From contig VIIQ02000617.1 in assembly GCA_007449985.2 (NCBI GenBank), forward strand, positions 1-64,000: a DNA stretch of 64,000 nt, read 5' to 3'. The notes beneath the pieces were generated by a model. The model worked only from the letters and a program-made list of their open reading frames with translations. It was not told where the DNA came from and ran no database searches. Of this stretch, positions 11,887 through 23,100 are shown piece after piece. Both the position numbers and the translations under genes were made by a program. Position 1 is the stretch's first letter. The number at the start of each line of letters is the position of its first letter. This stretch comes from Desmodesmus armatus (lineage: Eukaryota; Chlorophyta; Chlorophyceae; Sphaeropleales; Scenedesmaceae).

Positions 11887-12802
11887 ATGGCAAAGGCTCT
11901 GGTGAGCACTGGCATTAGGTCCAGCGTCACTAGGACCAGACGTAGCTAGAGCAGTTGATAGCCTTGATGAGCCTGCCTGCAGCTCTATCTAAGTAGAACT
12001 GGGTCGTGCAGTTGTGGGACTGACCCACCCTACAGGACCGCCAGCCTACTTCTGCTGCTCAGTACTAGCACTCACAGCACAACGCTAAACGATCGCGTTG
12101 TCCTTTGGTTTCCACAGGTTGCTCTGGTGCTGTGCGCCGTTCTGGTGGCTGGTGTGGCCGCTGAGACAGGTGTGTCCAGCCACTGACCACCCAACGTAGC
12201 AAGCAGCCTTCAGCCAGCACGCAGCACACCAGCAGATGCGCAATGGCAACCATCTGCGTTTGCGCAGTGCACTCTCGCTCTTCACTCTTCTTCTGTACGT
12301 CTGCACGGCAGACATCTGCAACACATTTAGCGCCACGAGCCACCAGCAGCAAAGCACATCACCAAGGATAGGCGTGCTACCTATATGCCAATACTGTGGC
12401 ATGATGAGCATCTGCCATCCATGGCTGCCGGTGGGACCCCTAGTGACACTGCAGCTGTTGTGCTGTTGTTTGTTCCCGTTTGTTCATGCAGGTCGCAGCC
12501 TGCAGCAGGACTTCAAGTTCGACTGCAACGGTGCTAAGAGGATCTCCGGCGTCAATAACGCCTGTGGCCTGCTATGCCAATGCGCGGGTGCCCTTGACAA
12601 GAGCCTGACTGGCGACAAAAAAGTGAAGGAGATTGAGAGGTGCAAGGGAGACTGCGGCAAGTGCTCAGACGCCGGCAAGACCTGCAAGGCTGGCGATGGC
12701 CTTCCCGCCGCTTGCAACGAAGGCCAGCGCAACGAGTTTGTGAAGCAGTGCATCACCACCTACCTCAAGAGCCAGGTTGAGTCTGCCATCAGCACCACAT
12801 AG
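11887..12802 (+). CDS. Small secreted cysteine-rich protein, 125 aa, three exons
   Basis: Exons 11887-11901, 12118-12169 and 12492-12802 join in phase (five codons; then one split Gly codon at the second junction). The product starts MAKALVALVLCAVLVAGVAA, a textbook signal peptide (basic residue, hydrophobic core, small residues before the likely cut after residue 20). The mature part of about 105 residues has ten cysteines, including C-x(2)-C-x-C (ACGLLCQC), C-x(3)-C-x(2)-C (RCKGDCGKC) and single cysteines at TCK, AAC and QCI, and is rich in Lys, Asp and Gly. The even number suggests five disulfides. There is no transmembrane segment or C-terminal anchor signal. No family is recognised with certainty; a secreted or cell-wall/extracellular-matrix role is inferred. 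The first exon codes only MAKAL, so automatic gene finders could miss the true start. Confidence 0.8.
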
Positions 12803-14136
12803 AGGCACAGTGGGGTCCTTGTCCCAGCACACGATCTATGTGCACCAAGCTGTAGCAGCTTGCAGGGGAGACAGCTTGTGCGTGCCCTGTGAGAGAATGC
12901 CCCGGCGGCCTGTGCCCCGGGGGTAGGCCCAGACAGGGTGCACCAACCACGCTTGGCTTGTGCCGTGTGGCTGTTGGGCACATCCACTGGGTCTGGCAGA
13001 ATCTGAATGGACAGCCTGTCAGTGCTGGCCAGTCGTGGTGGTGGGGCTGTGCAGCCCTGTGAGGGTATGTGTATTGCGCATGTATAGCAATGATGCCATA
13101 GCAGTGGTGACGCGGGTGGTGTGTGTGCTGACGGATTGGTCTCTGTTGATAACATCAATATATATACATGCGGTTGCTGTTCAAGTTGCTTGTCTCACCC
13201 TCAGGTGTACCACCTGCATAGCAAGCTGCTTGACAGCAATGGCAACAACCTCGTCTTCCTGACTACCGGACTCCCAATGCATGAGACATGTGTGGGGCTA
13301 CATCTGTTGCCACCATGTAGCCTAGTGAGGTTACATGGTGGCACTGAGTGTTGAGTGTGTGGTGGCGGTCGGCTTGGATGTGCAGTGTAACACCCAGCCA
13401 GCTAGATGTGCCTCGAGTACTCTGTCCCAAGCCTGTGCCTTGATGGGTTGGCCAAGCAGTTATGTGTCTTGCGCTCCTGATGCTTCAACAGACCTGGCAG
13501 ACAGGAAGGCTGGCTGTGCAAGGCTGCATCAGCGAGGAGCATCAATTACAGCAGCATAGCATGCATGTGCGCAGGATGACAGCCAACTGGGTCGTTTAGT
13601 CCAACAGACATACAGAAGCTGGCTGAGATTCCTTCCATGCATGTGATGGGTGTGTGCAGCTGAAACAACGTTGTTGATTCAAAAACTCGTTGCCCAACCG
13701 TACAGCTCGAGTCTCACATCGCACTCTTTCAAAGCACACTGCCAGCAGGCAAGATGCACCTACCAGGTGCCCACACAGCATTTGTACAGTACAAGCAATT
13801 CAGCACATGCCCAGTCAACATGCCACCACTCTACATGTATGAGATGATACATGCGCACAGGCTTGTTCCATGCCGAACAAGCAACAATGCAATGGAAGCC
13901 GCCCCAGGTGCAGTAAGCCAAAGCTGGGGATTGCAGCACATTGTCCAGCCACCAAAGTACGCAGCTGGCCAAGGGCACAAAGTATACCGCATGTCTAGCT
14001 GCTTGGTCCCGCCAACCCTACCGGATCTGACAGAGAGACGCCTGCTCCTATGGTACACATGCAAGCTGCGACTGAGCTGGTTGAGATGCAAGCCGCCCTC
14101 CTATGCAATGCATCGATGCTACCGCAAGTGTTACTC
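12803..14136. other. Convergent intergenic region, 1.3 kb, no gene seen
   Basis: This lies between the plus-strand stop at 12802 and the minus-strand kinase stop at 14137, so it should hold two 3' UTRs. A TGTAA motif at 13386-13390 (+) and a TGTAA on the minus strand at 13546-13550 are candidate polyadenylation signals for the two genes. No coding signal with consistent phase was found. Confidence 0.45.
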
Positions 14137-17100
14137 TTACTGCTGCTGGCCAGACTGTGGCTGCTGCTGTTGCTGGTGTTGTTGTGACTGCTGCTGCTGC
14201 TGTGCCAGCCTGTCAATCCAGGGGTGTGCCAGCAGCTGCTTGACGGTCGTCGTTTCTGTACGTTCTTCTCCAGTGCCTGCATCATGAAGCTGACAGCATC
14301 ATAGGACAGCCCAGATGGATACGCAGGCTCCTGCAGCAGCAGCAGCAGCAGCAGCGCCAACTGGCTCAGCAAATGCAGATGGGCAGTTAGTCCTGTGCGG
14401 ATCTGCGCTCGGCAGACAGGCTGGAGGGCAGCCTGAGTGAATCCATCAAAGACGCCAACTGCGCGCTGATGTCTGCAGATGGGCCGCCATACATACTCCA
14501 CTTGTGCCCTCCCTGCACAACCCGCTGACACACACGCATGCCCTGCGCACATTGCGCTTCAATGTTTCAGCACCCAGTGTGCGACTGACACCCAGCTGCA
14601 ACAAGACTTTGCCGCTCCTGCAAGCTCCATGAAGCAGTGGCACCAGCTGTGAGCTTGCTTCCAGCGGTTTCCGGTAGGCTGCATATGCAGGTAACCACTC
14701 AGCTTAGTCACTGCGGCCCTGCCACCGTCCCCATCCCCTTGACCACCCTAGCTGTCCCACCTCATGCAGTATCGCATGGCTCTCCTGCTCCCTGGGTAAG
14801 TCTTCGTGTGCAGCAAAGGGGCCCTGCACACAGCACATCATATGCCAGTGCGCCCACACTCCAGCTGTCCAGCTGCCAGCAGAGGGAGCAAGACAGGCAG
14901 GAACCAACATCAGGCAGGCAGGGCATGATGCCGGTCAGTGAAGCTCACACCAGCGAGGCCGAGGCACCTTCTGCACTCAAACACAGGAGTGGCCATCGGC
15001 CGCGGAGATGTGTCAGAGACACCATCAGTGACCAAAATGGTGCAGTCCGACCCACCAACCCCCCCCCCCCCCCCCCCCCCCCCCGGGCTGCTAGAGACGC
15101 TTGATGCTAGTGCAGAGCACCTGCTGCGCAGCACCGTCACACCTTGAGGGTTGTTGCTGCCAGCAGCTGTGGCTTGGTGAAGGAGTCCCAGATGGAAATG
15201 TACTCAGGGGCAGCAAAGCTGAAGGTGCCCTCCAGCTTCAGCACCTGCACACAGACAGACACAGACAGAGAGACAGAGAGAGTGAGAGAGAAAAGTGGCG
15301 CTGTGATGCTGGCACTCAGCGTTACTTATGACATAGACATACAGACATACACGCATGATGCACCTGCAGCATGGAAGCCCGGTAATGACCTCACTCCAGC
15401 TATCACCCTGTCACCCTGATACAGGTGTCACCTCCTGGACAGAAGAGGGCGCTAAAAGACTGATGCAGCAATTGGTTGACCGAGAGTGCCGCCCAGCAAA
15501 TAGGGCAGGTGGGTGGAGTCGCGTACCAATATCCTGCACGTGCCCTTGTTGCATGGGAGGAAGCGGAGCAGGCAGGAAAAGTGAGAGTGAGCGGCAAAAC
15601 AAAATGACCAGGAACGACCCACCTGTTTGCTGAGCAGGCGCTCATCACCAATGCGCAGGGAGCTGCCAAAATCGCCCAGCTTCCATGCGCCGCCCGCAGT
15701 CCGAAACACGTTTTCACTCTTGATGTCCCGGTGCACAATGCCCTGAGGGGTGAGTGAGGGGGCAAGGGGGGGGGGGCAAGAGGGGGCGGATGGGTGAGCC
15801 GGTGAGTGAGCATCAAGTGACTGGAAGAGTGGGTGGGTGAATAGGCGAGAGAGAGGACGATGCCAAAGTGAAGCAACACCACATCCGCAAACAGGCTTGC
15901 TGTAAAAAGCCTTACCCTCACGCCCCCCAAACAACCGGTGCACGAGAGCTACCTGCCTGGGCCCTGCTGTGCTGACAAAGCATGCAACCCCGCATGCTGC
16001 CGCTGTCCTTTCAACTTGCCACCAAAACCAGGTTTTTTTACCATCGCTGCTCCTGTACTGTGCTGGTCAAGCTGCCTTCTCATGCAGCGCCAACCCCATC
16101 CCCTTGACATCATCGCACCTGGTTGTGCATGTACAGCAGCGCCATCAGCACATCCCGCACCAGCTGAATGTGCCAGGCCCCCTAAGCTGCCCCAATATGT
16201 CACACCCTCCCCCAACCTGGTTGGCCTCTCACCACATTCCAGCCGCCCTGCTGCTGAGCGATATATATTGAACACAACGACAGCGGTTGTCCCTGCATGC
16301 TTGCCTCCCCTGCCACTCACCTGCCAGTCAAGCGGCATCGAGCTCCAACACCAATACCACCCTCGCACCTGGTTGTGCATGTACAGCAGTGCCATGAGCA
16401 CATCATACACCAACTGCATGTGCCAGGCCCCCTAAGCTTGCCCCACCCTCCCCCCTGCCCACCTGGCTGGCCTCCCACCAGCGACCAGCCGTCCTGCTGT
16501 TGACAGGTAGCCAGATTCACCACCAGCGCCTGTCCCTGCCTCCCCGGACACTGACTGCCCGTCAAACAATGTCAAGGTGCAACATCATCCTCGCACCTGG
16601 TGGTGCATGTACAGCAGCGCCATCAGAACATCATACACCAGCTGCCGCGCATCATCTTCCCGCAAGCTGAGCCGCTGCTTTGCGTTGATGTAGCTGTAGG
16701 CGTCGCTGTCTCCTGCATATTCCATGAACAGCCGCACGCCAGCTGCGTCCTCCATGCCTAGGTATGCCTGGATGATGTTGGGATGCTTCAGGCTGGCATG
16801 CACCTCCCACTCCTGCTTCACCTGCACAGGGATACAGTGCAGGACAGGGCAGGAGTGATGCAGACTTGGTGGTGTGCTGGCGGATCAAGAGCATGTGCAG
16901 CTGGTGACGCCAACGGCTGCTGCTTTACATGCCTGCAGAGCCACTGGTTGCTGCTGCAAGTGCGCAAAGGGCTGCGCCTATGCCCCAAGAACCTTTTAGC
17001 AAGCTCAGCTCCTGCTTCTGCTGCTGGAAGGACTGGTGCTGTGTGCTGCTGCTGAGACCTCCAGCTGCTGTTGTGCTGGCACACCTTGTTCTGCAGGTCC

Positions 17101-17882
17101 ACCCTGTGAACGAGCTTGTCGCGCTTGAAGGATTTGATTATGACCTTTTCGCTGTTGGCCTTGCAGGTGGCAATCTGCACCACTGATATGTCCCCATCAT
17201 ACACCTCCTCTATGTGAAAAGACTTTTCCAGGTTGGACCTGCACAGAGAGTCACGCAAGGGGATCAGGGGGTGTTATGTGCTGTTGCCGGTAACGCAGTG
17301 ATGGGGCAGCCAGCCTGAGCGGATGCCCAGCATCAAGCAGCACCCCTTGGATGAACACACAGGTTTACTGCTGTGTTGCAAGGTTTGTACACTGCAACTC
17401 CTCCATGCAAAGGAAGGATGCTGCCAGGACGGCAGGGTTGCAGACTGCCGTTGAAACACAGGTTCGGTTTGACGTGCAGTGCGCATCAGCAGGCTTGCAT
17501 GCACTGAGACAGGCATAGCATCGGTGCGTGCTGCATCTTTTTGGGGCACAGGTAGCGTTGGCTCGCAGGTTGGCATGTTTGCAGCCGCTGCAGGCTTCCA
17601 GCAAGAACGCCCCCACCTGTTTCTTGACCCTTTAAGCCAGGGCACACACGCTTCTGCTATCTTAGCTCTGCTGCTGAACAAAGGCTTTGCTGGGGATGGG
17701 GACGCTTCAGACGCTGCAGTCGCATACTCAGCTGCTGCACGTGCTGGGCCACACCGTCGCTGTGGTTGGGAGAGGCGGGCTGCTGCTGCTGCAGCTGCTG
17801 CAGCACACCAGCAGCCCGGCTGCACAAGCTGCCTCAGTGGTCCAAGGCCACTGATCTGAGCACCTTGAGCACAAGCCTGCAT
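14137..17882 (-). CDS. Serine/threonine protein kinase, seven exons, with two opposite one-base frame breaks
   Basis: Minus-strand exons are 17617-17882, 17085-17238, 16597-16821, 15623-15742, 15143-15244, 14761-14872 and 14137-14330. Total length is 1173 nt (390 aa plus stop). After an Ala-rich N-terminal extension of about 88 residues comes a kinase domain: VIIKS with the ATP-site Lys at about 124, catalytic loop HRDIKSEN (219-226), LGDFGSS (237-243), FSFAAPE (263-269), LDSWSVGALAYDVL, and a C-terminal HPWI before a poly-Gln tail. The glycine loop is degenerate (VYDGDISVVQIA, no GxGxxG). Exon 6 carries one extra base in a CCCC run (DVLC then GPFAAHED in another frame) and exon 7 lacks one base (VQKR then TVKQLLAHPWI). 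Read as given, translation stops at the end of exon 6. The breaks may be assembly errors or signs of decay. Subfamily uncertain; an Aurora/ULK-like algal kinase is possible. Confidence 0.75.
14195..14215 (-). other. One-base deletion breaking kinase exon 7
   Basis: The frame reads FMMQALEKNVQKR and then the expected TVKQLLAHPWIDRL follows in another frame at AAACGACGACCGTC. One added C gives KRPTVKQ, the usual kinase ending. The change is opposite in sign to the one in exon 6. Confidence 0.6.
14800..14815 (-). other. One-base insertion breaking kinase exon 6
   Basis: The frame reads LDSWSVGALAYDVLCAG up to a GGGCCCC run, after which the expected GPFAAHED continues only in the next frame. Removing one C restores it. 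The exon is 112 nt while the phases of its neighbours require 111. Confidence 0.6.
15059..15084. repeat. 26-base C homopolymer in a kinase intron
   Basis: An uninterrupted run of C on the plus strand is G26 on the transcribed sense strand. It lies in the intron between kinase exons 5 and 6, about 60 bp downstream of the exon 5 donor. Similar runs occur in introns at 51301-51319 and 53264-53285. Confidence 0.9.
16100..16640 (-). repeat. Three tandem copies of a kinase exon edge with its donor site
   Basis: The 3' end of kinase exon 3 with its donor (sense-strand coding YDVLMALLYMHHQ|GTGCGAGG at 16597-16640) recurs in the downstream intron at about 16362-16410 and 16108-16155, with HNQ in place of HHQ. 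The copies include about 100-200 bp of following intron with the shared block AGGGGGCCTGGCACAT. Unit lengths are about 226 and 254 bp. Each copy keeps a usable GT donor (GTGCGAG). Confidence 0.8.
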
Positions 17883-20033
17883 GCCTGCTGTCGCCTGTTA
17901 CCGCAGCAGGCAGAACAGCAGAATCGGAATCACTCTCGGAACGACAGCTGTGAGGAAAAACAAGCCGTTCGCGAACACCAGAGCAGTTCAAGCAGTAAGT
18001 GCGTAGGCAAGCTGTGCGAGGCTCGCCCTGCAAGTCCCGGGTTTGAAGAGTGGGGTTTGCAGTGCAGGTCTTTGCAGTGGGCCAGGTTGGCCAAAAGTGG
18101 TTGGGGCCAGGAGTAGTATGGGCCCTCATTACCGCTGATTGAGGCTGCAGTTGACACACTGCAGCCATGAAAATGAATGCACTTGTCCATCAAAAAAGGA
18201 TCTGGTTCACCTTGCTGCTGGCCACGTTGGGTTCTTTGGGGAACATCCTTATCAGGCTGCACATTCAAAGACGTTGCTGATCACTGCCCAAAGATTGTGG
18301 TACTAGAATGATGCTTTACAGGTGGCATGCCAGGCATCAGAGGCTGTGCCAATCACACACTTCCTGCCTTGGCAACGTACGACTCAGCACCAGCACGCCT
18401 TTGGCCCTGGCACCCCAAGGCAGCACACCTAACATGTCAAAACACACTATGCAGTCAACAAAACAGACTATGCAGACAAAACGCAACACACCCATAATAT
18501 GATAGCACCATGATGAGATGTACAAGTACTTGTACTTGCTGATTGCAGCCCACATGCCAACATACACAACATTTTGCCTTCTGTGGGGCTGCTAGCCACC
18601 GTCTATCAATTCACAAAGTCAACTCAAGCTCACAACTTGTTGCTCTGAGCAGGGGGATAGGGGGGAGAGACCCAATACCAACTCCAACACGGTGGAGTTT
18701 TGCTACACACCATCAAGACCCAGGCTGTGTCGCACCAGGTGGTCAGGATGCTGCCAATGGCGCTGCGGCTGTCGTGCAGCAACTGTCAGTCACTGAAATG
18801 GCACATGCCCAACACGCACGCAGACAACAACAGCTTGAGAGCCACAACCTGGGTGATTGCGGTTGTGGCATGCAATGGCAGGACTCGTCTAGTCAGTCGT
18901 CAGAAGTCTACCACCCCAACATGGTCATGAAGACACCCGCAGCGCCTGGCCCTCAAGGCACAAGCCTTGAAATAGGTATGACCTCAACAGCCGATGCCAT
19001 TGATGTTGATCACCCCCCCCTCCTTTCTCTCTGCTTCACGCGTCTTCAGCACGACCCCTACGCGCTTCCCAAAACCACGTGACGTGCAAGGACAGACAGG
19101 TGGCCCGCCTGACTCGCCAGACGGTCGAGGGTGACACAGTTTTTTGGGGGGGGGGGGTGTACCCAAAGCACAGGTTGACATGCAGCCTGAAAGATGGAAT
19201 ACATAAGCAGCAAAACGTCGGCTGAGCCTATTTGTCGGCTTGCTTATTCAGCACCCTGACAGCAGGGCTGCCAAAAAGACTGCCAGCCCTTGTAAAACCA
19301 CAAGCCACCCTCCCACTTGGGTGACACCCAAGCACACTCAAACACGCCCTCCACCCTACCTAAAGCAGCACGCAAAGTGCTGACACCAACACTGCTGCTT
19401 TGTTGGGCCAGTACCACGCCCGGCCACCCCTTCAGGGGCCACACACGACTCATGAAACAACAAGAGCAACAGCACCTCATACCTTTTTTCGCTGCTTCTG
19501 CCCCCTGGTCCTGCTGTAGAACCTGCAGCCCTATCCTACTGCTGCTTGAGCTGCCTCTCAAGCACCAAGCGCCTCACACCTCCGCCCATTGCTGCACTGC
19601 TGCCTGTACTGGGTAGCAGTAACACCTCAATGCCAGCTCACCACCTGCCCCTTGGCTACTGCTCAACCACACTACAGCCGCTCCACCAGCACCCTTTCCT
19701 CCCTCACACCCTGCCCTTCCCCTACTGCTTGACTGCCGCTTGGCTTTGTAGCCCGCCGCCCTTCACACCTGTCCTCCCCCTCCTCACGCCCTGCTTCTTA
19801 GCTGCCGCTTAGCTTCGTAAGCACCCCCTGCCACGCCCCAAACCCCCTTCCACTGCTCCTGCTTCTGTGCTGCTGCCCATGCCAGGTGCCAGGAGTGCCT
19901 GAGGGTCAGCTCACTGCCTGCCCCTTGGCTGCTGCACATACAGCAGCGCTGCTCACCAGCGCCCTTTCCTCCCTCAAACCTTCCCCTCCCCAGGGCCTGC
20001 TGCATAGCTTTGTATCTCCTCCTTCCTCACTCC
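17883..20033. other. Intergenic 2.1 kb: kinase 5' flank and aldehyde dehydrogenase 3' flank
   Basis: Both neighbours are on the minus strand, so the right part should hold the 3' UTR of the aldehyde dehydrogenase and the left part the kinase promoter. I find no phase-consistent gene. The right part (19240-20030) is a tandemly duplicated derivative of the aldehyde dehydrogenase 3' end. A run of T followed by about 13 G lies near 19140-19157. Confidence 0.45.
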
Positions 20034-20110
20034 TTACACCTCCTTCCGCTGCTCCTGCTTCTGTGCTGCTGCCCGTGCCGGGTGCCACGAGTGCCTGAGG
20101 GCCAGCACCG
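19630..20110 (-). repeat. Tandem duplications derived from the 3' end of the aldehyde dehydrogenase gene
   Basis: The terminal coding segment (sense reading LALRHSWHPARAAAQKQEQ, 20037-20100) recurs at about 19850-19910 reading LTLRHSWHLAWAAAQKQEQ, about 195 bp further downstream. Adjacent sequence also repeats: the block at 19906-19988 (CTGCCCCTTGGCTGCTG... CCCTTTCCTCCCTC) recurs at 19636-19725. The duplicated copies lie after the stop codon. Confidence 0.7.
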
Positions 20111-23100
20111 CCACCATCACCAGATAGCCCAGTGCCAGCAGGGGGTTGTGCTGACTCGCCATGAACTTCATAGACCAGGGCAGGGCTGAGGCAAGACCCA
20201 GCTGGCCACAGGACCACAGCGGTTGAGGGGCGTACCGCCAGGGGGCATGCAGGACACCCTTCTGTGGGTGGTCGTAGACGTAGGTGTTGTGCACGTAACC
20301 GATACCGCTGCCAACCTCGTGGGGGTCATTTCCTGCGGGAAAGCATTGGGGGGGGGGGCAGCGAGTAAGGGAAGCACAGGATATGAGGCAGCTTGGAGGA
20401 GCCGCGTAAGAAAACCAAGCATAGGGTTGTATCCGCAGCAGCACCATTCGAAAGTAACTGGCCTGCTGAGCCAATGCAAGGCAGCGTTTTGCAAAGCCTC
20501 ACAGACAGTAAAATGCCATGGTTGGCGGTGGCGATGGTAATGCCATTTTCATGACTTGATCATGTATGCTTGTGAGTGCATCCAACTGAAAAAGCATGCC
20601 TGCGCAGACCGCCGCCAATGTGTCCCACATGCCGCTGGTGCCACATGTGACAGGCCGGTACACATACTAGGGTAGGAACGCGCGCCCTCACTCCAAACAC
20701 ACTAGATAGTGTGCCTTTGGGGCCAATATGTGTGGGGTTGGACGTCCTATAGGTGATGGCTTCAGAAAAGCCAAAGACGCCTGGGACTATTCCGTATGCA
20801 GCGCAACAATTGGGATTGTGTCCAGCATGTCTCAAATTGCGAGCACACTATGTAGCTAGCTGCTGAGGAACGTCAAACCCCTGCCATTTCTTGAAACCTG
20901 GCCAGGATGGCTGAGTGATGCTTCCTTGCATGCTGTTGCCGATGTCAGTGCCGTCTTAACCAGTGGAGTTGACACACTGTGCCGCATTGTAGACATGTGG
21001 ATGAAGTGTCAAATCCCTCCCAATTGGCTGTGTAAGTGTGTCCCCTCACCTGGGAAAGCCCCCCAGGGCAGTGCTGTCACACTGAAGGCTGTGGTGGTGG
21101 GGCAGTTGATGTTGATGCTGCCATACCTCAGCGCTGCTACTGCTGCATCAAAGGCACCAGCATGCTCACGCTGCGTTTTGGGGTGAATGAACATGCTGCA
21201 CATGGCAAATACACACAGGCGCAACAGAGGGGGGGGGGGGGGGTGGAGACTCTCGGTGGCACAAGCAAACATAAGCGCCTCTCAGTCTATGACAAACAGG
21301 GGCAGCAGCTAGAGGTAACAAAGCTTGCATGCAGCTGAGAGAGCAGATTGATGCTCAGCACAGTAGTAGCCATCATTGACCCAAACTGCATCCATCAACC
21401 CCGGCAGCCAGGTAACCTGACTGAGTGTGTGGGCAGCCGGTGGGGGTGCCCGCCCTTGGACACTTCCCAACAAAACTGCATTGTCGTCTGGGTTACCCCA
21501 ACTGCATTGTCGCCTGAGGCGTTTCTCAATGTGGGTCCACACAATCAAGCACTCACTCAATACCAACACCCCACCGTGCTGCTAGTGTGACGTCATGCAC
21601 AGGCACACACGGTATGCCAGTAAGTTTGCATCATGTTGAGTGAACCTCTGTGTCTTGCAACCAGTATTGCATTCAGTGGCTAGACAACCCTAGCCCTTTG
21701 GCTGCCCCACCTTGCTGCCAGTGTGCCCCAGCACTTGTTGTTGGCAAAGTCAACGGCCTGCTTCATGAAGTCTGACGCGCCTGACGTGCCAGTCAGCGCG
21801 ATCTCCTGGCACACAGCCCCCCAGCTCTCATGGCGCAGCTGGGCCTCATCAGGGGACAGACCTGGGGGGGGGCATGGATACAGGGAGGGGGGGGGAGATG
21901 CACAGGTGTTGGGGAGGAGTGCACGTGGTCATAGCAAGGTCATACATGCACGTGGGTGTATCCAAGGCCGCATGCACGGCCATTGGGTGGATTACCCGAC
22001 GTCAAACCAACTCCTGCAATCAACACAGCCCCCCAGGGCTATAGAATGACTGAGCCTTTACCTGGGGGCTGTGGTGTGGGGGATAGGCTGAATTCATTAG
22101 GAGGCAGACCGGGGGAGGCAGGAGGCCAGAAGCAGATCTGAGGGATGCGCAGGGTGAGGGGGGAGCACACCAATCCATACAGAGTGAGAAAAGTGAGATC
22201 TCTCACCTGTGATGAGCAGCCAGGGTTGTGCTGGCAGGTGGCCCTTAGGCTGTGGTGCCCCCTCGGGTATGGGCCGCCCCAGCACCCTTGCCTGAGGGAA
22301 TGCCGCCTGGTATGCTGCCCGCCGCTGCTCACTGCCTGGGTACCACTGTGCCCGGTAGTACAAGCTGTCGAGGCAGCGGGTGAGGGCTGATAGGAAGGCC
22401 TCACGCTGGGGCCAGGAGGCATCAGTGATGATCACCTGCAGGCGCACGCATCATGGTTCAGGTTGGCAACCTGGAAGTGCACACACACGTCACGCCATGT
22501 GCGAATCGAGACTCACTCTCCGAGACTACCCTGTAATCATCTTGGGGTCCACCACAAACCTACAGTGCTGTAGGTTGGGGGGAGACGCCAATCCTAAAAG
22601 CTCAGGGGGGGGGGGTAAGGGGTCGATCACAAAAAACAGCCTAATATGTTGAGGGGGGGTTTAGGGGTGCAACGGCCTCACGCTGGGGCCAGGAGGCATC
22701 AGTGATGATCACCTGCAGACACACACATGCAAACTGAAAGTCAACACACAGTGGCAGGATGCACAGGAAGTCTACACACGTCACCCATGTGCTTGTGGGA
22801 GCGCACTTTCCAAAACTGCCCTGTCATCAACTTGACTGGTCAATATGACATGCACTGGTTGGGTGCAACTCACGGTGTTCAACGCACACGCAGGCAGGCA
22901 CAAATACTGTGGCATGTACACTCAAAGTACACTCAAAGTCAACACACACATCTCCGATGGATCACCTTTGATGGCAAGCGGGAATTGCTGCATGTATTGG
23001 CTCACTCTGGAGTTCACACAGACGCACAAGCACACATGTGCACACGCGCATACATGTGTCTTCTTTGTCCACACAACCCCGCATGCACCTGGTTGCTGAA

